From an uncultured Acetatifactor sp. (GTDB taxonomy: Bacteria > Bacillota > Clostridia > Lachnospirales > Lachnospiraceae), in NCBI GenBank assembly GCA_910587555.1, contig CAJULV010000017.1:7534-71533 (forward strand): a DNA stretch of 64,000 nt. Direction: 5' to 3'. Of the stretch, positions 25,075 to 33,302 are shown piece by piece (position 1 is the stretch's first letter; each line of letters begins with the position of its first letter). Under the pieces are notes generated by a model. That model was not told where the DNA came from, did not search any database, and saw only the letters and a program-made list of their open reading frames with translations. The position numbers were made by a program, and so were the translations under genes.

Positions 25075-26418
25075 CTACTGCCGCACAATCGTAATATATT
25101 TCTCCGTCACTTCCTGTACAATGCCGTCCACGGAGGCATGAATGCCTACGCTCAATCCTTCCGCCGGCCGGGCAATGCAGTCTCCCTTTCTGACTTCTGC
25201 CCCCTTTTCCACCACAGGAACCGCCGGGGCGCCGATATGCTGACTTAGAAGCAGTTTCACTTTATGAATCAGATTTTCTTTTTCCCAGTAACCGTCCTCC
25301 TGCAGGGGCGCGTCCACATTGTATTTGGAGAGTCCTAGCCGTGCCTCCAGTCTCTCCTCCGGAGCCTTGCGGTAATCCCTGCCCTTGTTCACGGGAGCAG
25401 GCTTTACGTCCTGCGGCACCTTTACCCCTGCCTTGCGCAGTCCCAGTTTGTAATCGGCGATCAGGCTTCTGGGCGCCAGTCCCTGGGGACAGGAGAAATT
25501 CTCGCACAAACCGCAGGAGCTGCAGAAAAAGGTGTTCAAAAATACATTGGTATCCTGAAAATCTTTGTTGGCCGCGCTGCGCATAAATTTATGGGGTTCG
25601 ATGGGGTGCCCCAGGGCATGGCGGGGGCAGAGACTGGTGCAGGTCTCGCACTGGCAGCAGGCGGAGGCCGCACGTTTCAGGTCAATGGCCGCGTTCCTGT
25701 TTTTGCGCTGAATCAGGCTGTGGCTTTTGTCCAGGACAATCACCGCATTGGTGGTCTTGGTCACCACGTCAATCTCCTCCTGCAGGTTTCCCATCATGGG
25801 ACCGCCCACAAGGTAGGCCGGATTTTTCACCAGGATCTCTCCTGCATGAGCCGCCACATCCCGAATGGAGGCGCCGATTGGCACCCGCACCGTTACGGGA
25901 TGGGATACTTCCCCTACCACGCTCACCAGTTTGTCTGCCACAGGAATCTGTTTTTCCAGGGCACGGCAGACATTATAGACCGTCTCCACATTGAAAACGG
26001 CTACCCCTTCCTCTATGGGAAGCCCGCCGGGCCGGATAACCCTTCCCGTGGCTTCGTAGATCAGCACCACTTCATCTCCCATGGGATAGGCGCTGTCCAA
26101 CAGCTGCACCCGCATATGGGGGTATCTGTCTATGTATCGTTCAATCGCCTTTACGGCGGACTTGTATTCTCTCTTAATGCCGATGACGGCTTCCCCTGCT
26201 CCCACAGCCCGGGCCATTCCGTCAAAGGTTCTCAAAATCTCTTCCGCGCACTGTTCCATCAGCTGCCGGTGAAGCTTCAGCAGCGGTTCGCACTCTGCGC
26301 AGTTCATCAATATAACTTCCGCTCTCTCATCCAGTTTCGCATAAGTGGGAAAGCCTGCGCCTCCCGCGCCGACTATGCCGCTTTCCCGCAAAACCTGCTT
26401 CAATGCCTGCATCTCCAT
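25075..26418 (-). CDS. pduS: RnfC-like flavin/Fe-S protein of the microcompartment, PduS-like
   Basis: 447 residues. N-terminal Rnf C-type FMN/NADH-binding region: GIVGAGGAGFPTYAKL, then LMNCAECEPLL. Two [4Fe-4S] motifs follow: CCQCETCTSLCP (about 255) and CSSCGLCENFSCP (about 300). A C-terminal biotinyl/RnfC-like segment (GDCIARPAEGLSVGIHASVDG) ends the protein. PduS is a cobalamin reductase in B12 systems; in B12-independent loci a homologue is thought to move electrons through the PduT cluster, for instance to recycle NADH or reduce the activase. No B12 enzyme is present here, so the electron-transfer role is the better guess. Confidence 0.9.
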   Translation of the reverse strand: MEMQALKQVLRESGIVGAGGAGFPTYAKLDERAEVILMNCAECEPLLKLHRQLMEQCAEEILRTFDGMARAVGAGEAVIGIKREYKSAVKAIERYIDRYPHMRVQLLDSAYPMGDEVVLIYEATGRVIRPGGLPIEEGVAVFNVETVYNVCRALEKQIPVADKLVSVVGEVSHPVTVRVPIGASIRDVAAHAGEILVKNPAYLVGGPMMGNLQEEIDVVTKTTNAVIVLDKSHSLIQRKNRNAAIDLKRAASACCQCETCTSLCPRHALGHPIEPHKFMRSAANKDFQDTNVFLNTFFCSSCGLCENFSCPQGLAPRSLIADYKLGLRKAGVKVPQDVKPAPVNKGRDYRKAPEERLEARLGLSKYNVDAPLQEDGYWEKENLIHKVKLLLSQHIGAPAVPVVEKGAEVRKGDCIARPAEGLSVGIHASVDGIVQEVTEKYITIVRQ

Positions 26419-26546
26419 ATCATATTCTCCAAAATGATCATTACGGCAGCCGCTCTGTCCATTGATACTGCCGGGCAGCTGTCCCGATTGGCAGCCCAGA
26501 ATTACCTTTCTGTCGTATAATAAGGGCCGGAATGCCGTCTATACCC

Positions 26547-26792
26547 TCACTCGTCAACAATTCCCACAATGGCTGCGTCCACAGGCGCCTTTTCCATCCC
26601 AACCCGGGCGGCGCTTCCCGTAGCCACCAGAACAGTCTCGCCGATTCCCGCGCCGATATTGTCAATAGCAACAAAACGGGCGCCTCCGGCGGACATTTCT
26701 TCCAGGGGTTCAATAATCATAAATTTATTTCCAACCAGATTCTCGCATTTGCGGGTGGAAACGATGCTTCCCACTACTTTTCCCACAATCAT
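26547..26792 (-). CDS. pduN: BMC vertex protein, EutN/CcmL family (PduN-like)
   Basis: 81 residues, a pentamer that caps the vertices of the shell. MIVGKVVGSIVSTRKCENLVGNKFMII and DNIGAGIGETVLVATGSAAR are diagnostic. GGAGAT precedes the ATG. It is the only vertex protein in the window. 128 bp separates it from the PduS-like gene. Confidence 0.93.
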   Translation of the reverse strand: MIVGKVVGSIVSTRKCENLVGNKFMIIEPLEEMSAGGARFVAIDNIGAGIGETVLVATGSAARVGMEKAPVDAAIVGIVDE

Positions 26793-27011
26793 GGTATGTA
26801 TCTCCTATCAGTGTACTGCCTCTCTTTAAACTCCAGGCCTCCCGGAAACTGCCGCAGGCTAAGCCTGTGCGCCGGGCACGCCCCCGGTATTTTGAGACAG
26901 ATCGGCGGGCAGTCCAAAGCTGTCTGCCCATGATGTCAAATTTCCGCCCGCCGTCCGCCCCGGAACCGCCGCAAATATGCCGGATTCAGCGCTTACCCTG
27001 TTTTACAGGGC

Positions 27012-27123
27012 TTTGCGGACAGCTCCTATTGCAATGTTTTATCGTTGCAATCCGATTCAGCTGCAGCCTGATTCTGCAGATATGCTTATTCCTCTGCGGA
27101 CCTTTTTGCCTGACGTCCGCAAA
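27012..27123 (-). repeat. Multi-branched inverted-repeat element after pduL
   Basis: A closing stem TTTGCGGAC (27012-27020) / GTCCGCAAA (27115-27123), 9 bp and perfect, encloses the hairpin ATTGCAA (27028-27034) / TTGCAAT (27045-27051) and a CTGCAG-based hairpin. It ends one base from the pduL stop codon. The rest of 26793-27011 shows no gene. Confidence 0.65.
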
Positions 27124-27124
27124 G

Positions 27125-27769
27125 CTATTTGATAATCGTCACCCTGTCGCCTGTCTTGATCTTACCGGCATTGGCTTCGTCGGTATCAATATGCATCTCC
27201 AGGGTAAAGCTCTCGTCTACACGGATTTTCACCTGATCATACACGGTTCCCCGCTCGTTATCCACTTTCACGGACACAATATCGCCGTCCCTGACTCCCG
27301 CCGCATTTGCATCCGCCGGGGACATATGAATATGGCGCATGGCCACAATGCAGCCTTCCTCCAGATAGATAACGCCCTTGGGTCCTGCCACTGCGATGGG
27401 GGCGCTGCCTTTTACATTGCCGGATTCCCGAATGGGAGCCGCTACGCCCAGTTTCATGGCATCCGTTGCGGATATCTCCAGTTGGGAAGCCTTCCGCACC
27501 GGTCCCAGAACCCTTACGTTTTCGATGGCCCGAAGTTTCAGGCCCACAATGGTCACCGTCTCGTTGCAGGCATACTGACCGCCCATGAGATCTTTTTTCT
27601 TCGTCAGATGATAGCCGGTTCCGAACAGGATTTCCACATGCTCCTGTGTCAGGTGGATATGTCTTGCGGATACCCCTACCGGTACCTGAAATCCGCCGGC
27701 CTTCTCCTCCGTTCCGCGAATGGCCTGAAGCACCATCCGGGTAATCATTTCCACTGTCTGTTGTTCCAT
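27125..27769 (-). CDS. pduL: Phosphate propanoyltransferase PduL
   Basis: Converts propionyl-CoA and phosphate to propionyl-phosphate, recycling CoA inside the compartment. 214 residues from ATG 27769 (GGAGGAAG upstream). The N-terminus MEQQTVEMITRMVLQAIRG is an amphipathic encapsulation peptide. The two PduL domains carry the zinc-binding His sets in VSARHIHLTQEHVEILFG and AMRHIHMSPADANAAGV, and YACNETVTIVG in between. It lies between the vertex protein and BMC-H genes. Confidence 0.93.
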   Translation of the reverse strand: MEQQTVEMITRMVLQAIRGTEEKAGGFQVPVGVSARHIHLTQEHVEILFGTGYHLTKKKDLMGGQYACNETVTIVGLKLRAIENVRVLGPVRKASQLEISATDAMKLGVAAPIRESGNVKGSAPIAVAGPKGVIYLEEGCIVAMRHIHMSPADANAAGVRDGDIVSVKVDNERGTVYDQVKIRVDESFTLEMHIDTDEANAGKIKTGDRVTIIK

Positions 27770-27907
27770 GTTCTTCCTCCATTGCCGCTTCCCGCCCCGG
27801 GCGGAAAACGAGCCTCCGCTCTTCCGGACCGTGAAGTTCCTTCCCTGCACCGCTTATCGCCCTGTCCTTCTCCCTGCGCCTGTACCCAGGGAAGCGGGTT
27901 TGGCGCA

Positions 27908-27974
27908 CTGCTGTCTTGCCGAATAAGCAAGGGAGCTTATTCGGACTGCGCGTTTTCCGCAAGGCAAACAGCAG
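27908..27974 (-). repeat. Nested hairpin between shell gene and pduL
   Basis: Inner perfect 10-bp stem CCGAATAAGC (27919-27928) / GCTTATTCGG (27935-27944) within an outer CTGCTGT (27908-27914) / ACAGCAG (27968-27974). No T-run follows, so it looks like a processing or stability element and not a terminator. Confidence 0.7.
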
Positions 27975-27988
27975 GACTTTCACAGTAA

Positions 27989-28270
27989 CTACGCCTTTAC
28001 TGCGGGAAGAATCATCTCAACATCGCTGTGAGGCCTGGGAATTACATGGGTAGCTACCAGTTCTCCCAGTTTGGATGCGCTGGATGCGCCGGCTTCCACA
28101 GAGGACTTCACTGCGCCTACATCGCCGCGTACCATTACGGTTACCAGTCCGGAACCGATTTTCTCCGTGCCTACCAGGCTGACATTCGCAGCCTTACACA
28201 TAGCGTCCGCAGCTTCGATCGCCGCAACCAGACCTCTTGTTTCCACCATTCCTAATGCTTCCTGTGCCAT
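27989..28270 (-). CDS. BMC-H shell protein, PduA/PduJ-like
   Basis: 93 residues, a single BMC domain forming hexameric facets: MAQEALGMVETRGLVAAIEAADAM, KIGSGLVTVMVRGDVGAVK and THVIPRPHSDVE. The loop KIGSGLVT lines the central pore in PduA. It is a close paralogue of 28805-29080, differing at about 20 positions, and has an extra Cys (AMCKAANV). AGGAGGAG precedes the ATG. Confidence 0.95.
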   Translation of the reverse strand: MAQEALGMVETRGLVAAIEAADAMCKAANVSLVGTEKIGSGLVTVMVRGDVGAVKSSVEAGASSASKLGELVATHVIPRPHSDVEMILPAVKA

Positions 28271-28375
28271 TTTATTCTCCTCCTGTTAATCGTTCCATAA
28301 CCCTCTTCCGCCGTTTGGAATACCGGGAATCCCGGCACGGCCAGGGGGTGCTGTCTCTGTTCCGGTTACCCTTTT

Positions 28376-28711
28376 CTACACTTCCTGGATGGTTCTTTCG
28401 TCCAGGCCGGGCTGCGTGTCTTTATTCATGAAACGGCTTGCGCTTAAGTTCACCAGTCTCACGATCTCTTCGTGGGGGTTCGCCAGGACGCCTTTTGCCA
28501 CAGGCTTTTTGATGGCCTTTGCAGCGGCGGTCTCCACGGCTTCCGTGACAGACGCCACGTCACCCTTTACCACAATGGTTACAAGCCTTCCCCCCAGTTT
28601 TCTCTCCCAGGTGGCCAGCTCCACGCCGGATGTCTTGCACATAATGTCCAGGGCATCCACGGCGGCAACCACACCTGTAATTTCGATAAAGCCCAATGAT
28701 GTATTGCTCAT
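28376..28711 (-). CDS. BMC-H shell protein with C-terminal extension
   Basis: 111 residues: BMC domain MSNTSLGFIEITGVVAAVDALDIMCKTSGVELATWERKLGGRLVTIVVKGD, ANPHEEIVRLVN at the end of the fold, and a short tail SASRFMNKDTQPGLDERTIQEV. The pore region is RKLGGRLVT, different from the PduA-type tiles, so permeability should differ. Sits between the two PduA-like genes. Confidence 0.93.
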   Translation of the reverse strand: MSNTSLGFIEITGVVAAVDALDIMCKTSGVELATWERKLGGRLVTIVVKGDVASVTEAVETAAAKAIKKPVAKGVLANPHEEIVRLVNLSASRFMNKDTQPGLDERTIQEV

Positions 28712-28804
28712 TTGCCGGCTCCTTTACTGATATTGCAATCTCTTCCCTGTCTGCAGCAGTTTGTCAGGAGGCGGTCAGCCGTCCCGCCGCTCCCCGCTGT
28801 CCTG

Positions 28805-29080
28805 TCAGATCTTCGGGAGAATCTTCTCCACGTCGGAATGGGGTCTGGGAATCACATGGGCCGCCACCAGTTCGCCAAGCCTGCCAGCGGCTGCGGAACC
28901 GCTTTCCACGGCTGCCTTTACGGCGCCTACATCTCCCCGCACCATTACGGTTACCAGTCCGGAACCGATTTTCTCGGTGCCCACCAGAGATACTTCCGCG
29001 GACTTGGTCATTGCATCCGCTGCCTCAATGGCTGCCGTAAGACCTCTTGTTTCTACCATTCCCAATGCTTCCTGTGCCAT
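28805..29080 (-). CDS. BMC-H shell protein, PduA/PduJ-like
   Basis: 91 residues, canonical BMC-H: MAQEALGMVETRGLTAAIEAADAM and KIGSGLVTVMVRGDVGAVKAAVESG, ending VIPRPHSDVEKILPKI. Probably the major facet tile together with its near-identical paralogue 27989-28270. Strong GGAGAG site before ATG. Confidence 0.95.
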   Translation of the reverse strand: MAQEALGMVETRGLTAAIEAADAMTKSAEVSLVGTEKIGSGLVTVMVRGDVGAVKAAVESGSAAAGRLGELVAAHVIPRPHSDVEKILPKI

Positions 29081-29252
29081 AGTGCTCTCCTTTCCTGCCT
29101 ATACGCTCTTTCTGATTTCTTTCGTTACCGTTCACGGCTTCCCACGGCTCTGCCGCTCCTACCGGCGCCTGCAGTCCCGGGCCTGTTGGTGCAGAGTGCC
29201 CACGAAAACATCCGGAGGAACTGCCTGTAAACCGCAACGTTCTTACTCCCTA

Positions 29253-29633
29253 TCAATTTTTGTCAAATGCGCTGATTTTCAGCATTTTGCCGGTATCCCC
29301 GGTAGGTCTGGGGATAATGTGCCTCTGGACTACGCCGGTGAGGGATTTTGCCACCGCCTCTCCCGCTTCCATGGCCGCTTCCACAGCCGCCACGCTTCCC
29401 CTGAATTTCACCGTCACCAGTAAGGGGACCGGCAGCGCGTCCGCATTTGCCGGTTTGTTTTTATCAAAAGTCTCCAGTGTGACATCTGCGGCCTTACAGC
29501 CTGCGTCGGCCGCAAGGAACGCGCAGGTCAGTCCGAATACCTCCAACAATCCCACCGCTTCTTCCGCGGAATTTGTTCCTTCCTTCTTTTCTTCCATAGA
29601 CTTACTCTCTTCCATTGATTTCTTTTCTTCCAT
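29253..29633 (-). CDS. BMC-H shell protein with charged repeat N-terminus
   Basis: 126 residues. The first 20 are three near-repeats of SMEEKK/SMEESK, then a BMC domain: EEAVGLLEVFGLTCAFLAADAGCKAADVTLETFDKN, with an inserted Pro/Ala-rich loop (KPANADALPVPL) before LVTVKFRGSVAAVEAAMEAGEAV and RHIIPRP. The inserted loop sits where the pore loop normally is, so this tile may be closed or gated. The repeated N-terminus contains three in-frame ATGs, leaving the start uncertain. Confidence 0.88.
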   Translation of the reverse strand: MEEKKSMEESKSMEEKKEGTNSAEEAVGLLEVFGLTCAFLAADAGCKAADVTLETFDKNKPANADALPVPLLVTVKFRGSVAAVEAAMEAGEAVAKSLTGVVQRHIIPRPTGDTGKMLKISAFDKN

Positions 29634-29695
29634 AGACTTTTTTCTCTCTTGGAAAGCTGTCTTCCTTGAAAAGAGTTGATTCCCGCATCTTTATC

Positions 29696-30907
29696 TTATT
29701 TATTGATAATCGCAATCTTCAGTCCTGTCATGGCCAGATTGGTCTTCAGCGCCTCATTGATTTCCTCCAGGGGATATGTATGGGTAATCAGCTTATCCAT
29801 GGGAAGGCCCATTTTCTTGGCGCTCTTGAGGAAATCAAAGGTGGTGGCATAATCCCGCAGGGTATAAACCCAGGACCCCACCGTGGTAATCTCCTTGGAG
29901 CAGATATCAAAGTGCGGATTGATGGTGGCGTCGCCGCCGTTGATGAAGAATCCCAGTTCGCAAAGTCCGCCGCCGTTGCGGATGAACTTATAGATATTGG
30001 AATGTCCTGCAGGAGAGCCTGTGCACTGGAAGGCGAAATCCGCCAGATGTCCTTCGCATTTCTCCTCCACGGCCGCTGTCAGGGCCTCAATCCCCTTGTG
30101 TTCCTTAAAGTTCACGGAATCGGAAGCTCCCAGTTCCTTTGCGAAATCCAGACGCTTCTGTTCTCCGTCCACAGCCACAATCCTGTTGATGCCCATGGTG
30201 CGCAAGATGGCAATGCAGATCAGCCCGATGGGTCCGCAGCCCTGTACCACCACTCTGCTGTTGAACCGCAGTATTCCCGTACTCTTGGCCCGCTCCACAG
30301 CATGGATCAGCACCGCGCAGGGTTCAATGAGTACTCTGGAATACAGGTCCAGATCGCTTACGTTAAACACGGTGGAACCTTTCCGTATCAGGATATAATC
30401 GGAAAACCATCCGTTCAGGTGAATATCGTCGTCCGGAAGCAGGCCGTACACATCGGCGCCGCCCACATTCTGCTTATTCAGGTCAAACATGGTGATATCC
30501 GGGTTATCCTTGAAAATCATGCAGGTAACCACTTTGTCGCCAAGCTTTAAATCCTTGCCCGCGCTGTCCTTCTTTACATTTTTCCCCATCTTCACGATCT
30601 CGCCGGTTCCCTCGTGTCCCAGGGCCACGGGAATCAGGCCGAAGGGGTCTCTCTTGAATTCATGGGCGTCCGTACCGCAGACGCCGCAGCCTTCCACCTT
30701 TACCAGAATGTCGTCGTCGCCCACTTCCGGCATGGGAAATTCCTTTACGTCAAAATGCTCCAGACCGGTGAGCATTGCCACATGGGCCGTCCCCGGAATC
30801 TCTGCGCCTGCCGCCCCGCTGCCTGTAGCGGAAGCCGCGGCTGCGGTTCCCGAAATACTGGCCAGCACCTGTTTCACAATCTCTTCTATCTGTGCCGTAT
30901 CTGCCAT
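29696..30907 (-). CDS. Zinc-dependent alcohol dehydrogenase with encapsulation peptide
   Basis: 403 residues. N-terminal MADTAQIEEIVKQVLASISG is an amphipathic encapsulation peptide, joined by an Ala/Gly linker to an MDR-type dehydrogenase: zinc ligands in GCGVCGTDAHEF and GHEGTGEI, NAD-binding QGCGPIGLICIAILR. It lacks the four-Cys structural zinc loop of classic ADH; the region reads CMIFKDNPDITMF. Likely reduces lactaldehyde to 1,2-propanediol or propionaldehyde to propanol and regenerates NAD inside the compartment. Start 30907 has GGAGATTATAG upstream; the longer frame to 30961 is not needed. Confidence 0.9.
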   Translation of the reverse strand: MADTAQIEEIVKQVLASISGTAAAASATGSGAAGAEIPGTAHVAMLTGLEHFDVKEFPMPEVGDDDILVKVEGCGVCGTDAHEFKRDPFGLIPVALGHEGTGEIVKMGKNVKKDSAGKDLKLGDKVVTCMIFKDNPDITMFDLNKQNVGGADVYGLLPDDDIHLNGWFSDYILIRKGSTVFNVSDLDLYSRVLIEPCAVLIHAVERAKSTGILRFNSRVVVQGCGPIGLICIAILRTMGINRIVAVDGEQKRLDFAKELGASDSVNFKEHKGIEALTAAVEEKCEGHLADFAFQCTGSPAGHSNIYKFIRNGGGLCELGFFINGGDATINPHFDICSKEITTVGSWVYTLRDYATTFDFLKSAKKMGLPMDKLITHTYPLEEINEALKTNLAMTGLKIAIINK

Positions 30908-30960
30908 TCTATAATCTCCTTTCTGTTTGTCGCTTCTGCCTTCCGCACTGCTGCCGCGCA

Positions 30961-32349
30961 TTACCGGATGCAGAGGCTGTCGGACATGACGCAGCGCCTG
31001 CTCTTGGTGAAGGACCGGGTACTGGTCAGGCCCTCGCCTGTGCGGCTGGCTATGGTAAAGGTGCAGTAGCCTTCTCCGCCGAAGCCAAGCGCCGCATAGG
31101 AAGGCGCGTTTTTCACCAGGATGGCCGTATCAATGGCTCTCGCGTACTTTGTAATATTGTCTATATTCTTGGAGTGAATATGAGCGGAGTGACGGTTGCC
31201 ATGCTCAAGCCACACGGCCTGCTCTATGGCGTCGTCGATATCCTTCGCCCGGACCATGCCCAAAATAGGCATCATCAGCTCCTCGGCAATCAGAGGATGC
31301 TCCTTGGGTCCTTCAAAAACAATGCAGCGGATATTGTCGGGCACCGTCACCCCAATCATCCCAAGCAGGGTTTTGGCATCCCGGCCCACACAGTTGCGGT
31401 TCAGCCCCTTGGGGGTGAGCACCGTTGCCGTAAGCCTTTCCTGCTCCTCCCTGGAAATCAGGTAACAGCCCTGTTCGGCTATCATGTAGTGCATCAATTC
31501 GTCCGCAATGGATTCCACTGCCACGATCTCCTTCTCCGCGATGCAGGGAAGGTTGTTGTCAAAGGTACAGCCGTTGACGATATCCGCTGCTGCCTTTCTC
31601 ACATCCGCCGTCTCGTCCACCACTGCGGGGGGATTGCCCGCCCCTGCGCCGATGCCCCTCTTTCCCGAGGAAAGCACTGCCGTCACCACACCCGGCCCTC
31701 CGGTGGCCACCAGAAGCGGGATATCCTTGTGCTTCATCATCACATTACTGGTGTCCAGAGTGGGCTGTTCCACGGTGCAGGCCACATTGTCCGGCCCTCC
31801 TGCCTCCAGGGAAGCCTCATTGATCATGTTGATGGCAAAGATGGTGGTCCTCACCGCCTGGGGATGGGGATTGAACACCACCGTATTTCCTGCGGCAATC
31901 ATGCCGATGGAATTGCAGATGACGGTCTCGCTTGGATTGGTGCAGGGGGTGATGGCTCCGATAACCCCGAAGGGTCCCATTTCAATCAATGTCAGTCCCC
32001 TGTCTCCGGACCACGCCGTCGTCTTCAAGTCTTCCGTGCCGGGGGTTTTGTCCGCCACCAGCCGATGCTTTAATATCTTATGTCCCACATTGCCCATTCC
32101 TGTCTCGTTTACGCCCATTCTGGCAATGAGTTCCGCATTTTCATGGGTTCGTCTGCGGATATTTCCGATGATCTGCTCTCTCTGGTCAAGGGACATTCTG
32201 CGGACTTTCTCCTGGGATGCCTTTGCGGCCGCAATGGCTTCGTTCATGTCCTTAAAAATGCCGTGCTTGCCGCCTGGAGATTCCGCAATCTGCATCTTCG
32301 CCACGACTTCCTGTACAATGTCCTGTACCAGATTCTCATTTATAAGCAC
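30961..32349 (-). CDS. pduP: CoA-acylating aldehyde dehydrogenase, PduP-like
   Basis: Oxidises propionaldehyde (or acetaldehyde) to acyl-CoA with NAD in the BMC lumen. 462 residues. Encapsulation peptide at the start (NENLVQDIVQEVVAKMQ), then the ALDH fold: GPFGVIGAITPCTNPSET, VATGGPGVVTAVLSSGK, catalytic Cys in FDNNLPCIAEKE, and GFGGEGYCTFTIASRTGEGLTS. The start codon is GTG at 32349 with GGAGG upstream. A palindromic repeat block lies upstream. Confidence 0.94.
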   Translation of the reverse strand: MLINENLVQDIVQEVVAKMQIAESPGGKHGIFKDMNEAIAAAKASQEKVRRMSLDQREQIIGNIRRRTHENAELIARMGVNETGMGNVGHKILKHRLVADKTPGTEDLKTTAWSGDRGLTLIEMGPFGVIGAITPCTNPSETVICNSIGMIAAGNTVVFNPHPQAVRTTIFAINMINEASLEAGGPDNVACTVEQPTLDTSNVMMKHKDIPLLVATGGPGVVTAVLSSGKRGIGAGAGNPPAVVDETADVRKAAADIVNGCTFDNNLPCIAEKEIVAVESIADELMHYMIAEQGCYLISREEQERLTATVLTPKGLNRNCVGRDAKTLLGMIGVTVPDNIRCIVFEGPKEHPLIAEELMMPILGMVRAKDIDDAIEQAVWLEHGNRHSAHIHSKNIDNITKYARAIDTAILVKNAPSYAALGFGGEGYCTFTIASRTGEGLTSTRSFTKSRRCVMSDSLCIR

Positions 32350-32368
32350 TTTGCTACCTCCTATTTTA

Positions 32369-32578
32369 GTCGCTGCGCGACGGCTCTTTTAGGCAAAGTA
32401 TTCTCGGCGTTCTCTCATGAGACAAAGTTTCATTCGATAGATCCCTCATGAAACTTTCTCTCCTACGCCTTCAATACTTTGCTTTTGTCGCTGCGCGACG
32501 GCTCTTTTAGGCAAAGTATTCTCGGCGTTCTCTCCCACGCCTTCAATACTTTGCTTTTGCCGCTGCGCGACGGCTCTT
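32369..32578. repeat. Composite palindromic repeat block A-x-B-A-B-A'
   Basis: Unit A (48 bp, starts GTCGCTGCGCGACGG) at 32369-32416 and 32487-32534, partial at 32561-32578. Unit B (22 bp, ACGCCTTCAATACTTTGC...) at 32465-32486 and 32537-32558. B pairs with the GCAAAGTATTCTCGGCGT part of A, GTCGCTGCGCGAC is itself a hairpin, and x holds an AAAGTTTCAT / ATGAAACTTT stem. The block abuts the stop codon of the GlcG-like gene. Confidence 0.85.
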
Positions 32579-33218
32579 AATTGGAAAGTCCCTCTAAATT
32601 TTCAAAAACTGATTTTCCGTAAGCAGCCAACGCTGTGTCCTGTTCGGCGCTGCCGCCGCTGACACCCAGGGCGCCCACAATCGCATCGCCCCGCTTCAGC
32701 ACCTCCCCGCCTCCAAAAATAACGATTCTGCCCTCATTGGTAAACTGTATGCCGTACAGGCTCTCCCCCGGCCGGCTTAAAGTCCCCAACTGCGCAGTGG
32801 ACATCTGAAAGGCAATGGATGTATATGTCTTGTTCAGCGCCACGTCAAAGCTTCCTATGTAGGCTCCGTCCATACAGTGAACGGCCACTGGCCTGGCGGA
32901 CGCATCGGAGACGGCGGTAACCACCCGCATGCCCCATTCCGCAGCCTTTGCCTCAATGCTCTCGATGAGCTTCACCGCAAGGGCCAGGGGCATGGTCACG
33001 GGAACCAGACCGCCGTTTGCCGCCGCAAGGTTTCCGGACCCGGGAATTACCTTCCTGCTCCCTGTCCAGGCGGCTGTCCCCGAAATCTCCCCGGCTTCGG
33101 CAGATGTTTTCTGTTCTGTCGGGAATGTCTCCCCTGGCTGACGGAATACCGCCCCGTTTCCGCCCTCTGCTGCTTTCAGGACCTCACGGACGATTGCTTC
33201 TATCTCTCTGTTTTCCAT
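32577..33218 (-). CDS. GlcG/HbpS-family protein with encapsulation peptide
   Basis: 213 residues from ATG 33218 (MENREIEAIVREVL). The first 18 residues form an encapsulation-peptide-like helix, followed by a low-complexity linker (about 25-65) and a GlcG/HbpS domain (PduO C-terminal type): VTMPLALAVKLIESIEAKAAEWGMRVVTAVSDASARPV, SFDVALNKTYTSIAFQMST, and GRIVIFGGGEVLKRGDAIVGALGVSGGSAEQDTALA. The domain binds haem or corrinoid in some members; in GRM loci its function is unknown. Its cargo-type N-terminus implies it is in the lumen. Confidence 0.87.
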   Translation of the reverse strand: MENREIEAIVREVLKAAEGGNGAVFRQPGETFPTEQKTSAEAGEISGTAAWTGSRKVIPGSGNLAAANGGLVPVTMPLALAVKLIESIEAKAAEWGMRVVTAVSDASARPVAVHCMDGAYIGSFDVALNKTYTSIAFQMSTAQLGTLSRPGESLYGIQFTNEGRIVIFGGGEVLKRGDAIVGALGVSGGSAEQDTALAAYGKSVFENLEGLSN

Positions 33219-33302
33219 GGAATGCCCTTCTTCCATATGATACGATGACTCTCCTGAAATGCCTGTCCTATAGACATTTCCTCAATGGGAGATCCGGAAT
33301 CC

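Noticed and set aside
32369..32578. CRISPR array, because of repeated units near the aldehyde dehydrogenase gene
   Set aside because: Only two full repeats of 48 bp, palindromic units interleaved with a second repeat, no regular spacers and no cas genes.
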